Notes: generated from the sequence alone by a model not told the origin. A DNA stretch of 64,000 nucleotides from Ruminococcus sp. (GCA_017960805.1 JAGCYM010000092.1:1-64000); one strand, 5' to 3'. Positions 26,196 through 35,647 are shown, counted from the stretch's first letter. Translations and numbers: made by a program.

Positions 26196-27470
26196 TTATT
26201 CCTCCTTAAGATTTTCAGGCGGTATCAGCTCAGCGATAGAGTTCTTGTTGTCAAATTCTGTACGGATGCCGAATAGATCATATATATCGTCAACAGTGAG
26301 GGTGAAGTAATTTGCATACTTGTATTGATCTCTGTTTGAGTATGTATAGGTATTGCTGTCCTTATCAAGATAAATCCTTTTTGTGCTGCCTGTGCTTTCA
26401 ATGGCGTAAAGACGCATAACAGGGGAGGGATCGGTTTCATCCTCACTGTAGAAATCAAGTTCATCATCACCGACTGGAACTACAGACATATTGGCGATTT
26501 CTGCAAGTATTTCCATAAGCGGGCAGTATGTAATATCATTGCCGTTCCGTGTAAAGCAGTCTTTCTGTGTGACAATGTAGTCATTTGTTATTGTGGAGTA
26601 AAGATCTAAAGTCATTCCTTCAATTGGCTTGCCATTGCAGTAGACCGCATATGAAGAACGTTTTATGTCATCAAACGCTGAATCCGGCAGGACCTCGTTA
26701 TTTTCTTCCTTCTCGGCCCAGCCGACGTAGTATTCCTTACATTTTTTGATATAATCCTGCTTCGATGTGGACTGATACGGGAGCGAACCTTTTTGTGTGA
26801 AAGGAACATTCAGAAATGAGGTCGATTCTCCGGATGGAGTACACACAGTAAAGCTGGGAGCCTGGTGAGAGAAGTAGTCGCTTTTTGTGCCGAATCTCTT
26901 GGAGTTATCAGGCTGTTCCAGGAAATAGTCGCCAGCGACATTATAGAGCAGCTCTGCAATCTCTGAGACGTCTTCATATGAACGGGCAGTCATTTTACAG
27001 AGATATGGTCCCTTGTCAAGCGCATATGAAGAATCAGGGTTGGATACAAAAACATATTCGTATCCGGAGTCGTTGAGTGCTTCGACAACTTTGGGGTCTG
27101 CGAACATTTTTGCTGCGGAGTAGTTATCAGTTGCAAACCAGTATTTGGTAAAAGTTCCGTAGCTTAGCTTCTGAACAACTGTGCATTCAACACCGTTCGT
27201 ATCGCGATAGATATATTGTGTTTCGCGTTTGTCTTCTACCGTGCTTTCTTCCTGGCTTACAAGCGTGAAGTCAGTATTATAGCACGATTCGAGATAGTCT
27301 TCGATGTAGTTTGAAGTATACGCTTTCCTGCCGTTATTATCAGCGTTGCATGATCTGAATGCAAGAAGTATAAATATAATAAGAGCGATAAACGCCATTA
27401 ATGAGAAAATACTGATGCCTAAAACGATACCGCCTATGACTTTGGCAGCGTTTTCATTTTTGTTTTCCAT
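26196..27470 (-). CDS. Membrane-anchored extracytoplasmic protein of unknown function
   Basis: 424 residues from the ATG at 27470. An in-frame ATG four codons earlier overlaps the AAAGGA SD itself, so the later start is preferred. One membrane helix (about 17-38) is followed by a large outer domain with no recognised motif; it includes RRETQYIYRDTNGVEC-like and TFTKYWFATDNYSAAKMF strands. Cotranscribed with prsW (2-base gap), so it may be a substrate or partner of that protease; this is inference. Confidence 0.6.
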   Translation of the reverse strand: MENKNENAAKVIGGIVLGISIFSLMAFIALIIFILLAFRSCNADNNGRKAYTSNYIEDYLESCYNTDFTLVSQEESTVEDKRETQYIYRDTNGVECTVVQKLSYGTFTKYWFATDNYSAAKMFADPKVVEALNDSGYEYVFVSNPDSSYALDKGPYLCKMTARSYEDVSEIAELLYNVAGDYFLEQPDNSKRFGTKSDYFSHQAPSFTVCTPSGESTSFLNVPFTQKGSLPYQSTSKQDYIKKCKEYYVGWAEKEENNEVLPDSAFDDIKRSSYAVYCNGKPIEGMTLDLYSTITNDYIVTQKDCFTRNGNDITYCPLMEILAEIANMSVVPVGDDELDFYSEDETDPSPVMRLYAIESTGSTKRIYLDKDSNTYTYSNRDQYKYANYFTLTVDDIYDLFGIRTEFDNKNSIAELIPPENLKEE

Positions 27471-27488
27471 TTTTTCTGTCATCCTTTG

Positions 27489-27516
27489 AAAAAAAGCGGA
27501 CAGCTGAGCTGTCCGC
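27489..27516 (-). terminator. Terminator of glyS
   Basis: Arms GCGGACAGCT / AGCTGTCCGC followed on the minus strand by a long T run. It sits just upstream of the next gene's start. Confidence 0.85.
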
Positions 27517-27529
27517 CGTCTGTTTGTTT

Positions 27530-28936
27530 TTAGAATTCCATCTTTGATTCGAGGAATGAAACAAGGTCGTCAATAGATATACGCTCCTGCTGCATTGTGT
27601 CACGGTCACGGACTGTTACACAGTTATCCTTTTCGATTGTATCGAAGTCAACTGTGATGCAGAAAGGAGTACCGATCTCGTCCTCACGGCGGTATCTCTT
27701 ACCGATTGTACCTGCCTCGTCGTAATCAACCATGAACTTCTTTGAGAGCATCTCGTAGATCTCTTCAGCCTTTGGAGCGAGCTTCTTGACGAGCGGGAGA
27801 ACAGCACACTTGAAAGGAGCGAGAGCTGGATGGAAGTGCATAACTGTACGAACATCCTTCTTCTCATTGCCGTCCTTATCAGTTGAGATGAGTTCTTCCT
27901 CATCATAAGCCTCGGTAACAACTGAGAGGAAGAGTCTCTCTACACCGAGTGAAGGCTCGATAACATATGGAATGTATTTCTCATTTGTCTCAGGATCAAA
28001 ATATTCAAGTGACTTTCCGCTTGTATTGATGTGCTGAGTAAGATCATAGTCTGTACGGTCAGCAACTCCCCAGAGTTCACCCCAGCCGAATGGGAAGAGG
28101 TACTCAAAGTCAGTAGTAGCCTTTGAATAGAAGCAGAGCTCTTCAGGTGAGTGGTCACGAAGACGGATATTCTCCTCTTTGAGGCCAAGGCTCAGGAGGA
28201 AGTTCTTGCAGTAGCTTCTCCAGTAGTCAAACCACTCAAGGTCAGTGCCGGGCTTGCAGAAGAACTCAAGCTCCATCTGCTCGAACTCACGAACACGGAA
28301 TATGAAGTTACCGGGGGTGATCTCGTTACGGAATGACTTACCTACCTGTGCAACACCGAAAGGTACCTTTTTACGGCTTGTTCTCTGGATATTAGCAAAG
28401 TTTACAAATATACCCTGTGCAGTCTCAGGACGGAGATAAATTTCGCTCTTGCTGTCTTCAGTAACGCCCTGGAATGTCTTGAACATGAGGTTGAACTGAC
28501 GGATATCAGTGAAATTCTGCTTTCCGCAGTTAGGGCAGACAATATTCTTTTCCTTTATGTAGTCCATCATCTGCTCGTTTGACCAGCCTGCAACGTTTGT
28601 GCCGTCGAAGTCCTCGATGAGGTTGTCAGCACGGTGACGTGTCTTACATTCCTTACAGTCCATAAGAGGATCTGAGAAGCCGCCGATATGACCGGAAGCT
28701 ACCCATGTCTGAGGGTTCATAAGTATAGCGGAGTCAAGACCTACATTGTACTTGTTCTCCTGGACAAACTTCTTCATCCATGCATTCTTGATGTTCTTCT
28801 TGAGTTCAACACCAAGAGGGCCGTAGTCCCAAGTGTTTGCGAGACCGCCGTAGATCTCTGAACCAGGGTAAACAAAGCCCTTGGATTTACAAAGGTCAAC
28901 GATTTTATCCATTACTTTTTCGTTGTTTTTAAGCAT
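27530..28936 (-). CDS. glyS: Glycyl-tRNA synthetase, single-chain (class II, dimeric) type
   Basis: 468 residues. Charges tRNA-Gly with glycine in the cytosol. The N-terminal block [32 protein letters not shown], here given only by its ends KIVDLCK and DYGPLG, is typical. Class II motif 2 is [19 protein letters not shown]-like with motif 3 [11 protein letters not shown]. Zinc-ligand Cys pairs are seen in DCKECKTRH and CPNCGKQ. The C-terminal anticodon-binding domain follows ([13 protein letters not shown] onward). It is the archaeal/eukaryal-like alpha2 form, not the glyQ-glyS tetramer. A consensus promoter lies upstream and a terminator downstream, so it is monocistronic. Confidence 0.96.
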   Translation of the reverse strand: MLKNNEKVMDKIVDLCKSKGFVYPGSEIYGGLANTWDYGPLGVELKKNIKNAWMKKFVQENKYNVGLDSAILMNPQTWVASGHIGGFSDPLMDCKECKTRHRADNLIEDFDGTNVAGWSNEQMMDYIKEKNIVCPNCGKQNFTDIRQFNLMFKTFQGVTEDSKSEIYLRPETAQGIFVNFANIQRTSRKKVPFGVAQVGKSFRNEITPGNFIFRVREFEQMELEFFCKPGTDLEWFDYWRSYCKNFLLSLGLKEENIRLRDHSPEELCFYSKATTDFEYLFPFGWGELWGVADRTDYDLTQHINTSGKSLEYFDPETNEKYIPYVIEPSLGVERLFLSVVTEAYDEEELISTDKDGNEKKDVRTVMHFHPALAPFKCAVLPLVKKLAPKAEEIYEMLSKKFMVDYDEAGTIGKRYRREDEIGTPFCITVDFDTIEKDNCVTVRDRDTMQQERISIDDLVSFLESKMEF

Positions 28937-28974
28937 TTTAAGTACCTCTTTCGGTAAAAATTGTCATTGCTATT

Positions 28975-29003
28975 ATTTTACATCATTGACGTGAAAATGT
29001 CAA
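28975..29003 (-). promoter_or_regulatory. Sigma-A promoter of glyS
   Basis: Minus-strand TTGACA, 17-base spacer, TAAAAT. No T-box is present between it and the start codon, unlike cysS and leuA. Confidence 0.85.
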
Positions 29004-29026
29004 GCACGCGATTAGACGTATTTCAA

Positions 29027-29575
29027 TTATTCGAAGTATTTAAGTGGCTTCTGAGGTCCTACGTAAACTGTATTCTTGTCAAATGCAAGGATGATACCGA
29101 TAATCGGGAAGAAGAATATGGAAAGAACGCACCATATCGTTTCCTTGCCATATGACTGTGTGAATATGTAGTGAAGATATCCTGCAAAAACAGCCATTGC
29201 CAAACTACCAACTATAGATAATAATGAGAAGGGGAGACTTACAATGCTGAGAGCAGCCAATGCGCTGCTGTCACTTGCTGTTGCGATTGAAGTGAGTATT
29301 TGAGCAAAAGTATTACATGCTGCTTGTGCAGCTGTTGCTATTAAGTATGCGACTCCGAGTTTGTAACTTCCTGTAGCGATCTGTGACATTACGATTGTAT
29401 TATATATCGGTATGATAGCCTTCCAGCCTGGTTCGCCTGCTTTTTCGAAAAGCTTCCACATACCGACAAGAGTGATTATCAGAATAATAAGGCCGATGAT
29501 TAATGCTATTCCGATCATGAGTACGATAAAAATACCGAGTCCTGCGAGTACTGCCATTCCTTCGTTTGAGTTCAT
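29027..29575 (-). CDS. DUF5684-type membrane protein
   Basis: 182 residues with four or five membrane helices. The loop WKLFEKAGEPGWKAIIPIYN is the hallmark of the DUF5684 group (often named signal-peptidase-I-like, without its catalytic residues). It ends in DKNTVYVGPQKPLKYFE. Function unknown. A GGAGG SD precedes the ATG. A broken second copy lies just upstream at 29704-29869. Confidence 0.75.
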   Translation of the reverse strand: MNSNEGMAVLAGLGIFIVLMIGIALIIGLIILIITLVGMWKLFEKAGEPGWKAIIPIYNTIVMSQIATGSYKLGVAYLIATAAQAACNTFAQILTSIATASDSSALAALSIVSLPFSLLSIVGSLAMAVFAGYLHYIFTQSYGKETIWCVLSIFFFPIIGIILAFDKNTVYVGPQKPLKYFE

Positions 29576-29703
29576 TTTTCATTTCCTCCGTTTTTTTGTT
29601 TTTTAATTTTGTGTGTGAATGATTTATCTTATAGCCGGGAAGTGACAGTTCAGTAACGTCTCCAGGCTGTAAGAACTATAAATGGATCTGCGCTGATAAA
29701 AAA

Positions 29704-29869
29704 TTATACAGTTCCAACGTACTTGGTTTCTTTGTTGAATCCGATTATTGTAAAAATAACCTGAGTAGCATCGTGGAAATTGTGAACAGTTCAGTGATGC
29801 ATAAATGCAGAGAAAAACTGTGATGAGTTTTGCTATGGTGTATTTCCCTGTTGCTATCTTTGACATCAC
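29704..29869 (-). pseudogene. Fragment of a second DUF5684 gene
   Basis: The minus strand encodes MSKIATGKYTIAKLI, matching MSQIATGSYKLGVAYLI of the intact neighbour. In a shifted frame it encodes FTIIGFNKETKYVGTV, matching the neighbour's IILAFDKNTVYVGPQ. The middle is lost and the frame broken. It starts 2 bases after cysS ends. Confidence 0.55.
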
Positions 29870-29871
29870 TT

Positions 29872-31290
29872 TTACTTCTTTGTTATCTGTGTGCCTTCTC
29901 TCGTTTCCTTGATCTCGTAGCCTAACGCAGTAATCTTGTCTCTGATCTCGTCAGCCAGAGCGAAGTTCTTTTCCTTGCGTGCAGCCTTACGCTGCTCTAC
30001 AAGTTCCATTACCTCGGCAGGAATATCAGAATCATCACTTTCAGCTGAAGAAGCTTTCTTCTCAGCCTTCTTAATCAGGTCAAGGCCGAGTACCTTGTCA
30101 AATTCACTGATAAGCGCAAGCTTTGTAGCGTTGTTTGTTGCTGATTTTAGTACATCATAGATAACAGTAATACCCATAGCGGTATTTATATCATTTCCAA
30201 GGGCTTCATGGAAGCTCTGCATAAGACGGCCATATTCAGCCTTGTCGATATCACCTGTTTTGTCAGCGGTTAGAGGAGCTATCTTAGCGATAAGCTTTTC
30301 AAATGTTACCTTGGCATTGTCAAGGTTATCCCATGAGAACACAAGTGACTTGCGGTAGTGTGACTGCAGGCAGAAGAAACGGTAAATGATAGGATCATAT
30401 CCCTTTTCTTCAAGGAGAGAAACTGTCAGGAACTCTCCACTTGATTTACTCATCTTTCCGCTGTTGGTATTGAGGTGAAGAACGTGGAACCAGTAGTTGC
30501 ACCACTTATGGCCGAGGTATGCTTCGGACTGTGCTATCTCGTTTGTGTGATGCGGGAAAGCATTATCGATACCGCCGCAGTGAATATCAAGGTATTCACC
30601 GAGATTTTTCATGCTTATGCAAGAGCACTCAATGTGCCAGCCTGGGTAACCAACGCCCCAGGGACTGTCCCATTTTAGTTCCTGATCATCAAACTTTGAT
30701 TTTGTGAACCAGAGAACGAAGTCAGCTTTGTTGCGCTTGTTGCCATCTTCTTCAACGCCCTCACGTACGCCTACAGCAAGGTCTTCTTCCTTGAAGTCAT
30801 TGAATACATAGTACTTTTCAAGTTTTGAGGTATCAAAGTAGATGTTTCCGCCGGCTTCATAAGCATATCCCTTTTCCATAAGGGATGAAATAACGCGGAT
30901 GAACTCGTCAATGTATGTAGTTGCCGGAACTACTACATCAGGAGTCTTGATGTTGAGTTTAGCGCAGTCAGCAAAGAAAGCGTCGGTATAGAACTTGGCT
31001 ATCTCCATTACTGTCTTGTGTTCACGCTTGGCGCCCTTGAGCATCTTGTCGTCACCTGTATCACCGTCGCTGGTGAGGTGCCCTACGTCAGTGATATTCA
31101 TGACACGCTTTACGTCGAGGCCTGTGAAGCGGAGGTATTTTTCAAGAATGTCCTCCATTATATAGCTTCTCAGGTTACCAATGTGCGCATAATGATATAC
31201 CGTAGGTCCGCAGGTGTACATGCTCACTTTTCCTGCTTCGCGTGGTATGAATTCCTCTTTTTTGTGAGAGAGGGAATTATATAGCTGCAT
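29872..31290 (-). CDS. cysS: Cysteinyl-tRNA synthetase
   Basis: 472 residues, cytosolic class I synthetase. Zinc-ligand Cys in YTCGPTVY, HIGN signature (YAHIGNLRSY), further zinc ligands in WHIECSCISM and GGIDNAFPHHTNEIAQSEA-like sequence, and KMSKS (SGKMSKSSGEF). The C-terminal DALR-type helical domain includes RKEKNFALADEIRDKI. SD AAGGAGG precedes the ATG. Expression is set by the T-box leader upstream, which should respond to uncharged tRNA-Cys. Confidence 0.97.
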   Translation of the reverse strand: MQLYNSLSHKKEEFIPREAGKVSMYTCGPTVYHYAHIGNLRSYIMEDILEKYLRFTGLDVKRVMNITDVGHLTSDGDTGDDKMLKGAKREHKTVMEIAKFYTDAFFADCAKLNIKTPDVVVPATTYIDEFIRVISSLMEKGYAYEAGGNIYFDTSKLEKYYVFNDFKEEDLAVGVREGVEEDGNKRNKADFVLWFTKSKFDDQELKWDSPWGVGYPGWHIECSCISMKNLGEYLDIHCGGIDNAFPHHTNEIAQSEAYLGHKWCNYWFHVLHLNTNSGKMSKSSGEFLTVSLLEEKGYDPIIYRFFCLQSHYRKSLVFSWDNLDNAKVTFEKLIAKIAPLTADKTGDIDKAEYGRLMQSFHEALGNDINTAMGITVIYDVLKSATNNATKLALISEFDKVLGLDLIKKAEKKASSAESDDSDIPAEVMELVEQRKAARKEKNFALADEIRDKITALGYEIKETREGTQITKK

Positions 31291-31325
31291 AATGTTCCTC
31301 CTTAGATATGTTGCAGATATGCAAA

Positions 31326-31540
31326 AACCTCCTGTGAAAATACACAGGAGGCGTGATTACGCGGTTCCACTCCGTTTTATAACTCTTATCCCTTAACGCG
31401 GGATACGCTGACGGATACTTGATTCCCCGCCAGAGCTGACAGCCGCACTTCGCTTTTTCTGCCTGCTGGACTCACACCTACCGTCCGCTCTCTGAAAGAC
31501 TGTGAAAAAGGTACTCTGACTGCTACGCCTTTGTTATACT
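31326..31540 (-). promoter_or_regulatory. T-box riboswitch of cysS
   Basis: Minus-strand leader with the conserved T-box sequence GGAGTGGAACCGCG (31374-31361), a terminator stem CCTCCTGTG / CACAGGAGG followed by T residues (31351-31328), and upstream stem structures. A TGC triplet at 31447-31445 is a candidate Cys specifier. Uncharged tRNA-Cys would favour the antiterminator and transcription of cysS. Confidence 0.9.
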
Positions 31541-31545
31541 TTTAT

Positions 31546-31574
31546 ATTATATACATCTCAGACGGATTTGTCAA
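31546..31574 (-). promoter_or_regulatory. Perfect consensus promoter of the cysS T-box operon
   Basis: Minus-strand TTGACA, exactly 17 bases, TATAAT. Confidence 0.9.
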
Positions 31575-31616
31575 GTGCCGATGGTGGCTTTTAGTGAGCG
31601 TTCATTTGGAATCCTT

Positions 31617-32245
31617 CTAGTCTTCAACGACCATCCAATCAGATAATGAGCGCTTTTCAGTGTCAAATGATACTCCAATTTTATATACTTTTCTATTGTC
31701 TGCAACAAATGGGAGCGAATAGCTTTTTTCATTAATCTGCTTTAAAGCTTCTTCTGCTGTTTTATCGCGTTTGAATTCGAAAAGATATATTTTTGTCTGT
31801 TCCAACTTTACAGTCTATTCTACCTGAATAGGTATGCATTTCACATTCCGCAAATTGCCCGAGTAGTGTGAAAACAAGGTAAATCACGGTTTGAAAGTAA
31901 TGTTCAAACGGATCATCTTTTGTAGTGTATGTTATTCTAGCAAAAAGAGCGACAAGGACATTTTTGATTTTATCGAGTTCACCTTTAATGATGTAATGCC
32001 TTAATGAAAAACATCAATTCCAGAGCCCTTTGAACAGTTCTTTCCTTCCCAATATGCACGGAATGTTGACAATAGAAGACTTTTTCCGAAACGTCGCGGG
32101 CGACTCAAAAAAATGGAACACTGGTCTTTGCAAGCTTGTATACATATTCAGTTTTATCAACATAAACAGCATTTATATCTCTCAGTTTTTCAAAATCTTG
32201 GATGCCGGCTGGGATGTTTCTTCTGTTGCTATCGACAGTGTTCAT
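31617..32245 (-). pseudogene. Broken AAA-ATPase / PD-(D/E)XK (DUF1703-type) gene
   Basis: The start ATG (32245) has SD AAAGGAG. The N-terminus reads NIPAGIQDFEKLRDINAV then YVDKTEYVYKLAKTSVPFF. After a frame break it continues SRPRRFGKSLLLSTFRAYW (Walker A). A large central part is missing. The C-terminal end is split over frames: ARITYTTKDDPFEHYFQTV, then LLGQFAECEMHTYSGRID, then IYLFEFKRDKTAEEALKQI with the D..E-x-K nuclease core, ending at 31617. About 630 bases remain of an expected 1.6 kb. Non-functional. Confidence 0.8.
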
Positions 32246-32351
32246 AACTGTAATCTCCTTTGTTGATAATAAGGCGCAAACCGTTTTTATATTGTACATC
32301 AAATCCAGTGCGATTTCAAGAGGATTATCTTCTCTAAATTTTAGAACTTTT

Positions 32352-32858
32352 TCAGCTGTCAAACAAGTTAAACCGTCGTTGCAGATAGCATTCCATGAAT
32401 AGAGCACCATTATTATCATTAATTGGTATTTTTTTATTATTCCGGTTTCTTATTCCTTTGATAATCAGGATATTATTGCTCCATCTTTTTTCAGGTTCTT
32501 TTTTAGGGTATATTTTCTTCAAAATAAGGCGAGCGTACCTATTTTCGTTTTCTTTTTCTTTTCCTGGGAACACATCTGGATTATAATATGAAGTCTTCCC
32601 TCCGACCAAACCATATTCAACTTTATCGTATTCGAAGAATCTGATGTATGAGAAAAAATGATTTGTTTTATCACATTTTAAATCCTCAGCTATTATTTTT
32701 AGAGCGCCTCGGGGTTTGGAATCTAGTTTGATTATTTCGTATTCAATGTTTTGAGATTTAAGAGTATCTTCAATATATTCTTTGGAAAAGAATAAAAATT
32801 GCAATTTGATTCCATGCAGATTAATATCAAATTCCTTTGAGCTCATATCTATTGTCAA
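32352..32858 (-). CDS. Hypothetical protein, possibly frameshifted at its 3' end
   Basis: 168 residues, charged and soluble, with no recognised family. It holds FFSYIRFFEYDKVEYGLVGGK and the basic block LILKKIYPKKEPEKRW. From about 32415 another minus frame stays open to 32245 (ICNDGLTCLTAEKVLKF, then REDNPLEIALDLMYNIKTV) and looks coding. Either the gene ends at 32352 as written or it once read on through a frameshift. It sits directly upstream of a broken ATPase gene. Confidence 0.5.
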   Translation of the reverse strand: MTIDMSSKEFDINLHGIKLQFLFFSKEYIEDTLKSQNIEYEIIKLDSKPRGALKIIAEDLKCDKTNHFFSYIRFFEYDKVEYGLVGGKTSYYNPDVFPGKEKENENRYARLILKKIYPKKEPEKRWSNNILIIKGIRNRNNKKIPINDNNGALFMECYLQRRFNLFDS

Positions 32859-32887
32859 CCTCTTTTCATATATTAAGCCTGATGTTT

Positions 32888-33718
32888 TTAATCAGAAAGC
32901 GCTGCCTTTTCAAAATCAAATGTTGATGCAATTTTCAGTGCTGTTTTCAGGTCTGAATTCTGAACGAAAAATGTATATTCATAGTTCTCTGATGGCATGA
33001 CACTGACTAAGTATTTGTCCTGTCCGTATTTATGGAGAAATACATGAGAGTTTTCTTTTTCAGAGATATATGCTTCGTTTCCGTAGAATCCGTAGACCAT
33101 AGCACGCTGGTAGCGAATAGTATTTGCTGTTTCGTTATCCGTGCTTTCAAGATCTTTTTCTGTAATAGAAAGCAAAGCAGTACATAATTCGTAGCGGGTA
33201 TTTATTGTGTATCCGAGTTTTTCAAATGCAGGCGCACCATCGCCCGCGATGTAATCATATGGTACATTCAGCCTGTCGCTTAGTACGGACAAGACCTTAG
33301 CGGTATCATCATCTATTTCATCAGATTTGTTTTCAGACCAGTCAATTTCACCGAATTTGATTACTGAAATGTTCCTTTCATCTTTTTCTTCGGCATCAGC
33401 GAATGTAACAAATACTTTTGATGTTCCGATCTCCCTAAGTTCTGACGGGCCTTTGAATGTTACTCCGTTAGGAAATGTGAATTCTTCCCAGTCGGACGGT
33501 ATTTCATTGCATTCATCCGGAATAGGGAGAAGTTGTGTATTGCAGTTGTTCATGTTATCAAGATACCATTTGATCTCTTCTTCCATCTCATCTTCAGAAT
33601 AGCCTGAAGACGTCGATGCAATTGTTGAGGACTGATCAGATTGATTCTTAGAATCCTTTCCGCAGCCTGAGAATGTGAGCAATGATAGTATCACGAGCGT
33701 TGATATGATTTTTTTCAT
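32888..33718 (-). CDS. Lipoprotein, unknown function
   Basis: 276 residues from the ATG at 33718 (SD CAGGAG; the open frame extends 12 codons further without an SD). Signal MKKIISTLVILSLL and lipobox TFSGC. The mature part starts with a Ser/Asp/Gln-rich linker, then an alpha/beta domain containing FPNGVTFKGPSEL, VFVTFADAEEKDE and YEYTFFVQNSDLKTALKIA. No family recognised. Confidence 0.65.
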   Translation of the reverse strand: MKKIISTLVILSLLTFSGCGKDSKNQSDQSSTIASTSSGYSEDEMEEEIKWYLDNMNNCNTQLLPIPDECNEIPSDWEEFTFPNGVTFKGPSELREIGTSKVFVTFADAEEKDERNISVIKFGEIDWSENKSDEIDDDTAKVLSVLSDRLNVPYDYIAGDGAPAFEKLGYTINTRYELCTALLSITEKDLESTDNETANTIRYQRAMVYGFYGNEAYISEKENSHVFLHKYGQDKYLVSVMPSENYEYTFFVQNSDLKTALKIASTFDFEKAALSD

Positions 33719-33785
33719 GGTTTTTCTCCTGTATTTTAAAGGATACGCAGTCAACAGATACAGAATGATATCAGGAAAAATGAAA

Positions 33786-33809
33786 GGCGCGGACAGCTGC
33801 GTCCGCGCC
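33786..33809 (-). terminator. Terminator of the radical SAM-dockerin operon
   Basis: Perfect GC-rich arms GGCGCGGAC / GTCCGCGCC with a six-base loop; on the minus strand a T-rich stretch follows. Confidence 0.8.
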
Positions 33810-33913
33810 GATAGATATACTTATATGAGACACTGAAATGAAAACAACTTAATATTTTCAGGCCAGCTGTTTTGTACTTTTCTGATATGAATTCGCAGTT
33901 ATAAGATCGTAGA

Positions 33914-34597
33914 TTATTCTTCGGAAGGAACATCAGGATAAACGGGAAGATCATCCTGGCTGAGGACTCCTGCATCTACCTGCAGGACAGTCAGTGCGTC
34001 CATGGCTGTGATGCCGCTTCCGGGCTCATAGCAGTCTGCGTTGCTCTGCCCACTGCGAATCGGGTATTGGTCTTTGTTTGCGATGTACTGCAATATCGCA
34101 ACAGAGTCAGAAACAGAGAGCTTTAAATCTCCGTTAGCATCTCCATATGGCGGCGGCGTTGTGACAGCATACATAGTACTTCCTTCTGTACGTGTAACTT
34201 CCCATTCAGTTGTTGATTCGATTATATCACCAATGAGAGGTGTAGCTGTTGTCGTGCCTACCATAGTTGTTGTTGTATCAACGCATGTTCCTTCTGTTAG
34301 AGTTTCCTCAAATGCAGTAGTCGTAGTAGTTGTGGTCGTGTTGACCTGAGTCCCCATTAAATATGTGCCTGTTGTTGTCGTAGTCGTAGCCTCGAATGTG
34401 CCTTCCAGAACTGTAGCCTCTTCAAATTCCGAGCGGTCAAGAGCAGTAGTAACTGGTTCTGTTATTGCATCAGGATTAATTGCAACACCAGCTGTACGGA
34501 CCTGTTCCTCTGCAGAGGAAGCGTTTGCGGCACCGGCAGAAGCACTGACTGCGGCAGTGGCTAACAGTGCTGCAATTTCTTTTGTGAATTTTCTCAT
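33914..34597 (-). CDS. Thr-rich secreted dockerin protein, translationally coupled to a radical SAM enzyme
   Basis: 227 residues. Signal peptide MRKFTKEIAALLATAAVSASAGAANA, then about 110 residues of low complexity with two Thr runs (TTTTTTG and TTTTTTTTA), one isolated Cys (GTCVD) and acidic stretches. A type I dockerin follows (DANGDLKLSVSDSVAILQYI and the weaker second repeat GSGITAMDALTVLQV, with a Cys in NADCYEPG). There is no enzyme domain. Its ATG overlaps the stop of the radical SAM gene (ATGA), and its SD GGAGG lies within the last codons of that gene, so the two proteins are probably made together. It may be the substrate of the enzyme; this is inference. Confidence 0.8.
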   Translation of the reverse strand: MRKFTKEIAALLATAAVSASAGAANASSAEEQVRTAGVAINPDAITEPVTTALDRSEFEEATVLEGTFEATTTTTTGTYLMGTQVNTTTTTTTTAFEETLTEGTCVDTTTTMVGTTTATPLIGDIIESTTEWEVTRTEGSTMYAVTTPPPYGDANGDLKLSVSDSVAILQYIANKDQYPIRSGQSNADCYEPGSGITAMDALTVLQVDAGVLSQDDLPVYPDVPSEE

Positions 34598-35577
34598 CCT
34601 TTCATACCTCCATTTTCTCTAGTTATTATTTCGAGTGCAGTTAGAATTTGCACTTGTTCTTCCATACAAGCGGCTTCCGAAATGTCTTTAAGTGTGCCTG
34701 TTGTTGCCATTTTCCTGCAGGCGCAGGAGTTACGACAATATTCTGCTATCTCGCATCCGCTGCAACGTTCTGAGCGAGCTGAATAATCGGGATGATTTTC
34801 TCTTGCCTTGTCAGCTCTGATACCAACAAAAATATCACCGCAGCGATATTCTGTCAGATTCTGGAACTGTACGCATGGGTAGAAGTTCCCATCCCAGTTT
34901 ATGAATATCTTCTTTCTGCATATCTCGCACAAGTGCGTTTCCTTTTTTCTGATAGCATTCTTTTTGGTTTCAAGTTCAAATACGAACAGATTTGGTATCT
35001 CAGCGATCTTGCGCCATTGTTCTCTAAGAATATCACCTAACCGGTCAGGATCATCAGTTACAAGGAAAGAATCCATTACTGCGGATACTTTTTTAACCCC
35101 CAGATTTTTCAGATATAAGACATTATCATACAGATCAGGAAGGGTCTGTTCAGTGTATACCAGTTGCACAAGAGTCCTTGGCTGGTATTTGAGCAGTATT
35201 TTCAGGTTAGAATCAAGTAATGAGGTATCGACTCCGCGTTCAGTACATTTGATACCGTCGTGAGACATATTGATGATTATGTTTTTCCTCTCAGCGCACC
35301 ATTTGATAAACTCTTCGTCCAGAAGAGTACCATTGGTTGTGATGACGAAACGGTTAGCCTTGATCTTTTCGCAGTAGTATTTTACGATGTCCTTATAGAG
35401 GAGAGGTTCACCGCCAAAAAGATATACTGTATCCGCGTCATTACGGTTTATAATGAAATCGGATATCTTTTCTCTGGTTTCGTCACTTATTGAGCCGTAT
35501 TCTGTATTAAGGTGCCTTTCATAGCAATAGCTGCATTTCAGGTTGCATTTGTTTGTAATGCTTATAGTATAGTCCAT
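34594..35577 (-). CDS. Radical SAM protein with SPASM domain (peptide-maturase type)
   Basis: 327 residues, cytosolic. The radical SAM cluster motif CNLKCSYC lies near the N-terminus, followed by LFGGEPLLY and FVITTNGTLL, typical of the SPASM-containing subgroup. The C-terminal SPASM region has many Cys (CEIC, YPC, CGD, CSGCEIAEYC, CACRK and a last Cys), enough for two auxiliary iron-sulfur clusters. Such enzymes modify peptides (thioether or C-C crosslinks) or activate sulfatases (anSME). The N-terminal ITNKCNLKCSYCYERHL resembles the peptide maturases more than anSME. No sulfatase is nearby; the only partner is the overlapping Thr-rich dockerin gene. SD GAGGTGA precedes the ATG. Confidence 0.85.
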   Translation of the reverse strand: MDYTISITNKCNLKCSYCYERHLNTEYGSISDETREKISDFIINRNDADTVYLFGGEPLLYKDIVKYYCEKIKANRFVITTNGTLLDEEFIKWCAERKNIIINMSHDGIKCTERGVDTSLLDSNLKILLKYQPRTLVQLVYTEQTLPDLYDNVLYLKNLGVKKVSAVMDSFLVTDDPDRLGDILREQWRKIAEIPNLFVFELETKKNAIRKKETHLCEICRKKIFINWDGNFYPCVQFQNLTEYRCGDIFVGIRADKARENHPDYSARSERCSGCEIAEYCRNSCACRKMATTGTLKDISEAACMEEQVQILTALEIITRENGGMKG

Positions 35578-35618
35578 GATATATCATCTCACCTCTGTAT
35601 ACAACTTGCTATAATACC

Positions 35619-35647
35619 ATTATAATGATACACAATAAAAAAATCAA
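35619..35647 (-). promoter_or_regulatory. Sigma-A promoter of the radical SAM-dockerin operon
   Basis: Minus-strand TTGATT, 17-base spacer, TATAAT; the start codon follows about 42 bases later. Confidence 0.75.

Noticed and set aside
31700-32400. Plus-strand frames in the broken ATPase region
   Set aside because: The family signatures (SRPRRFGKSLL, YLFEFKRDKT) read only on the minus strand.
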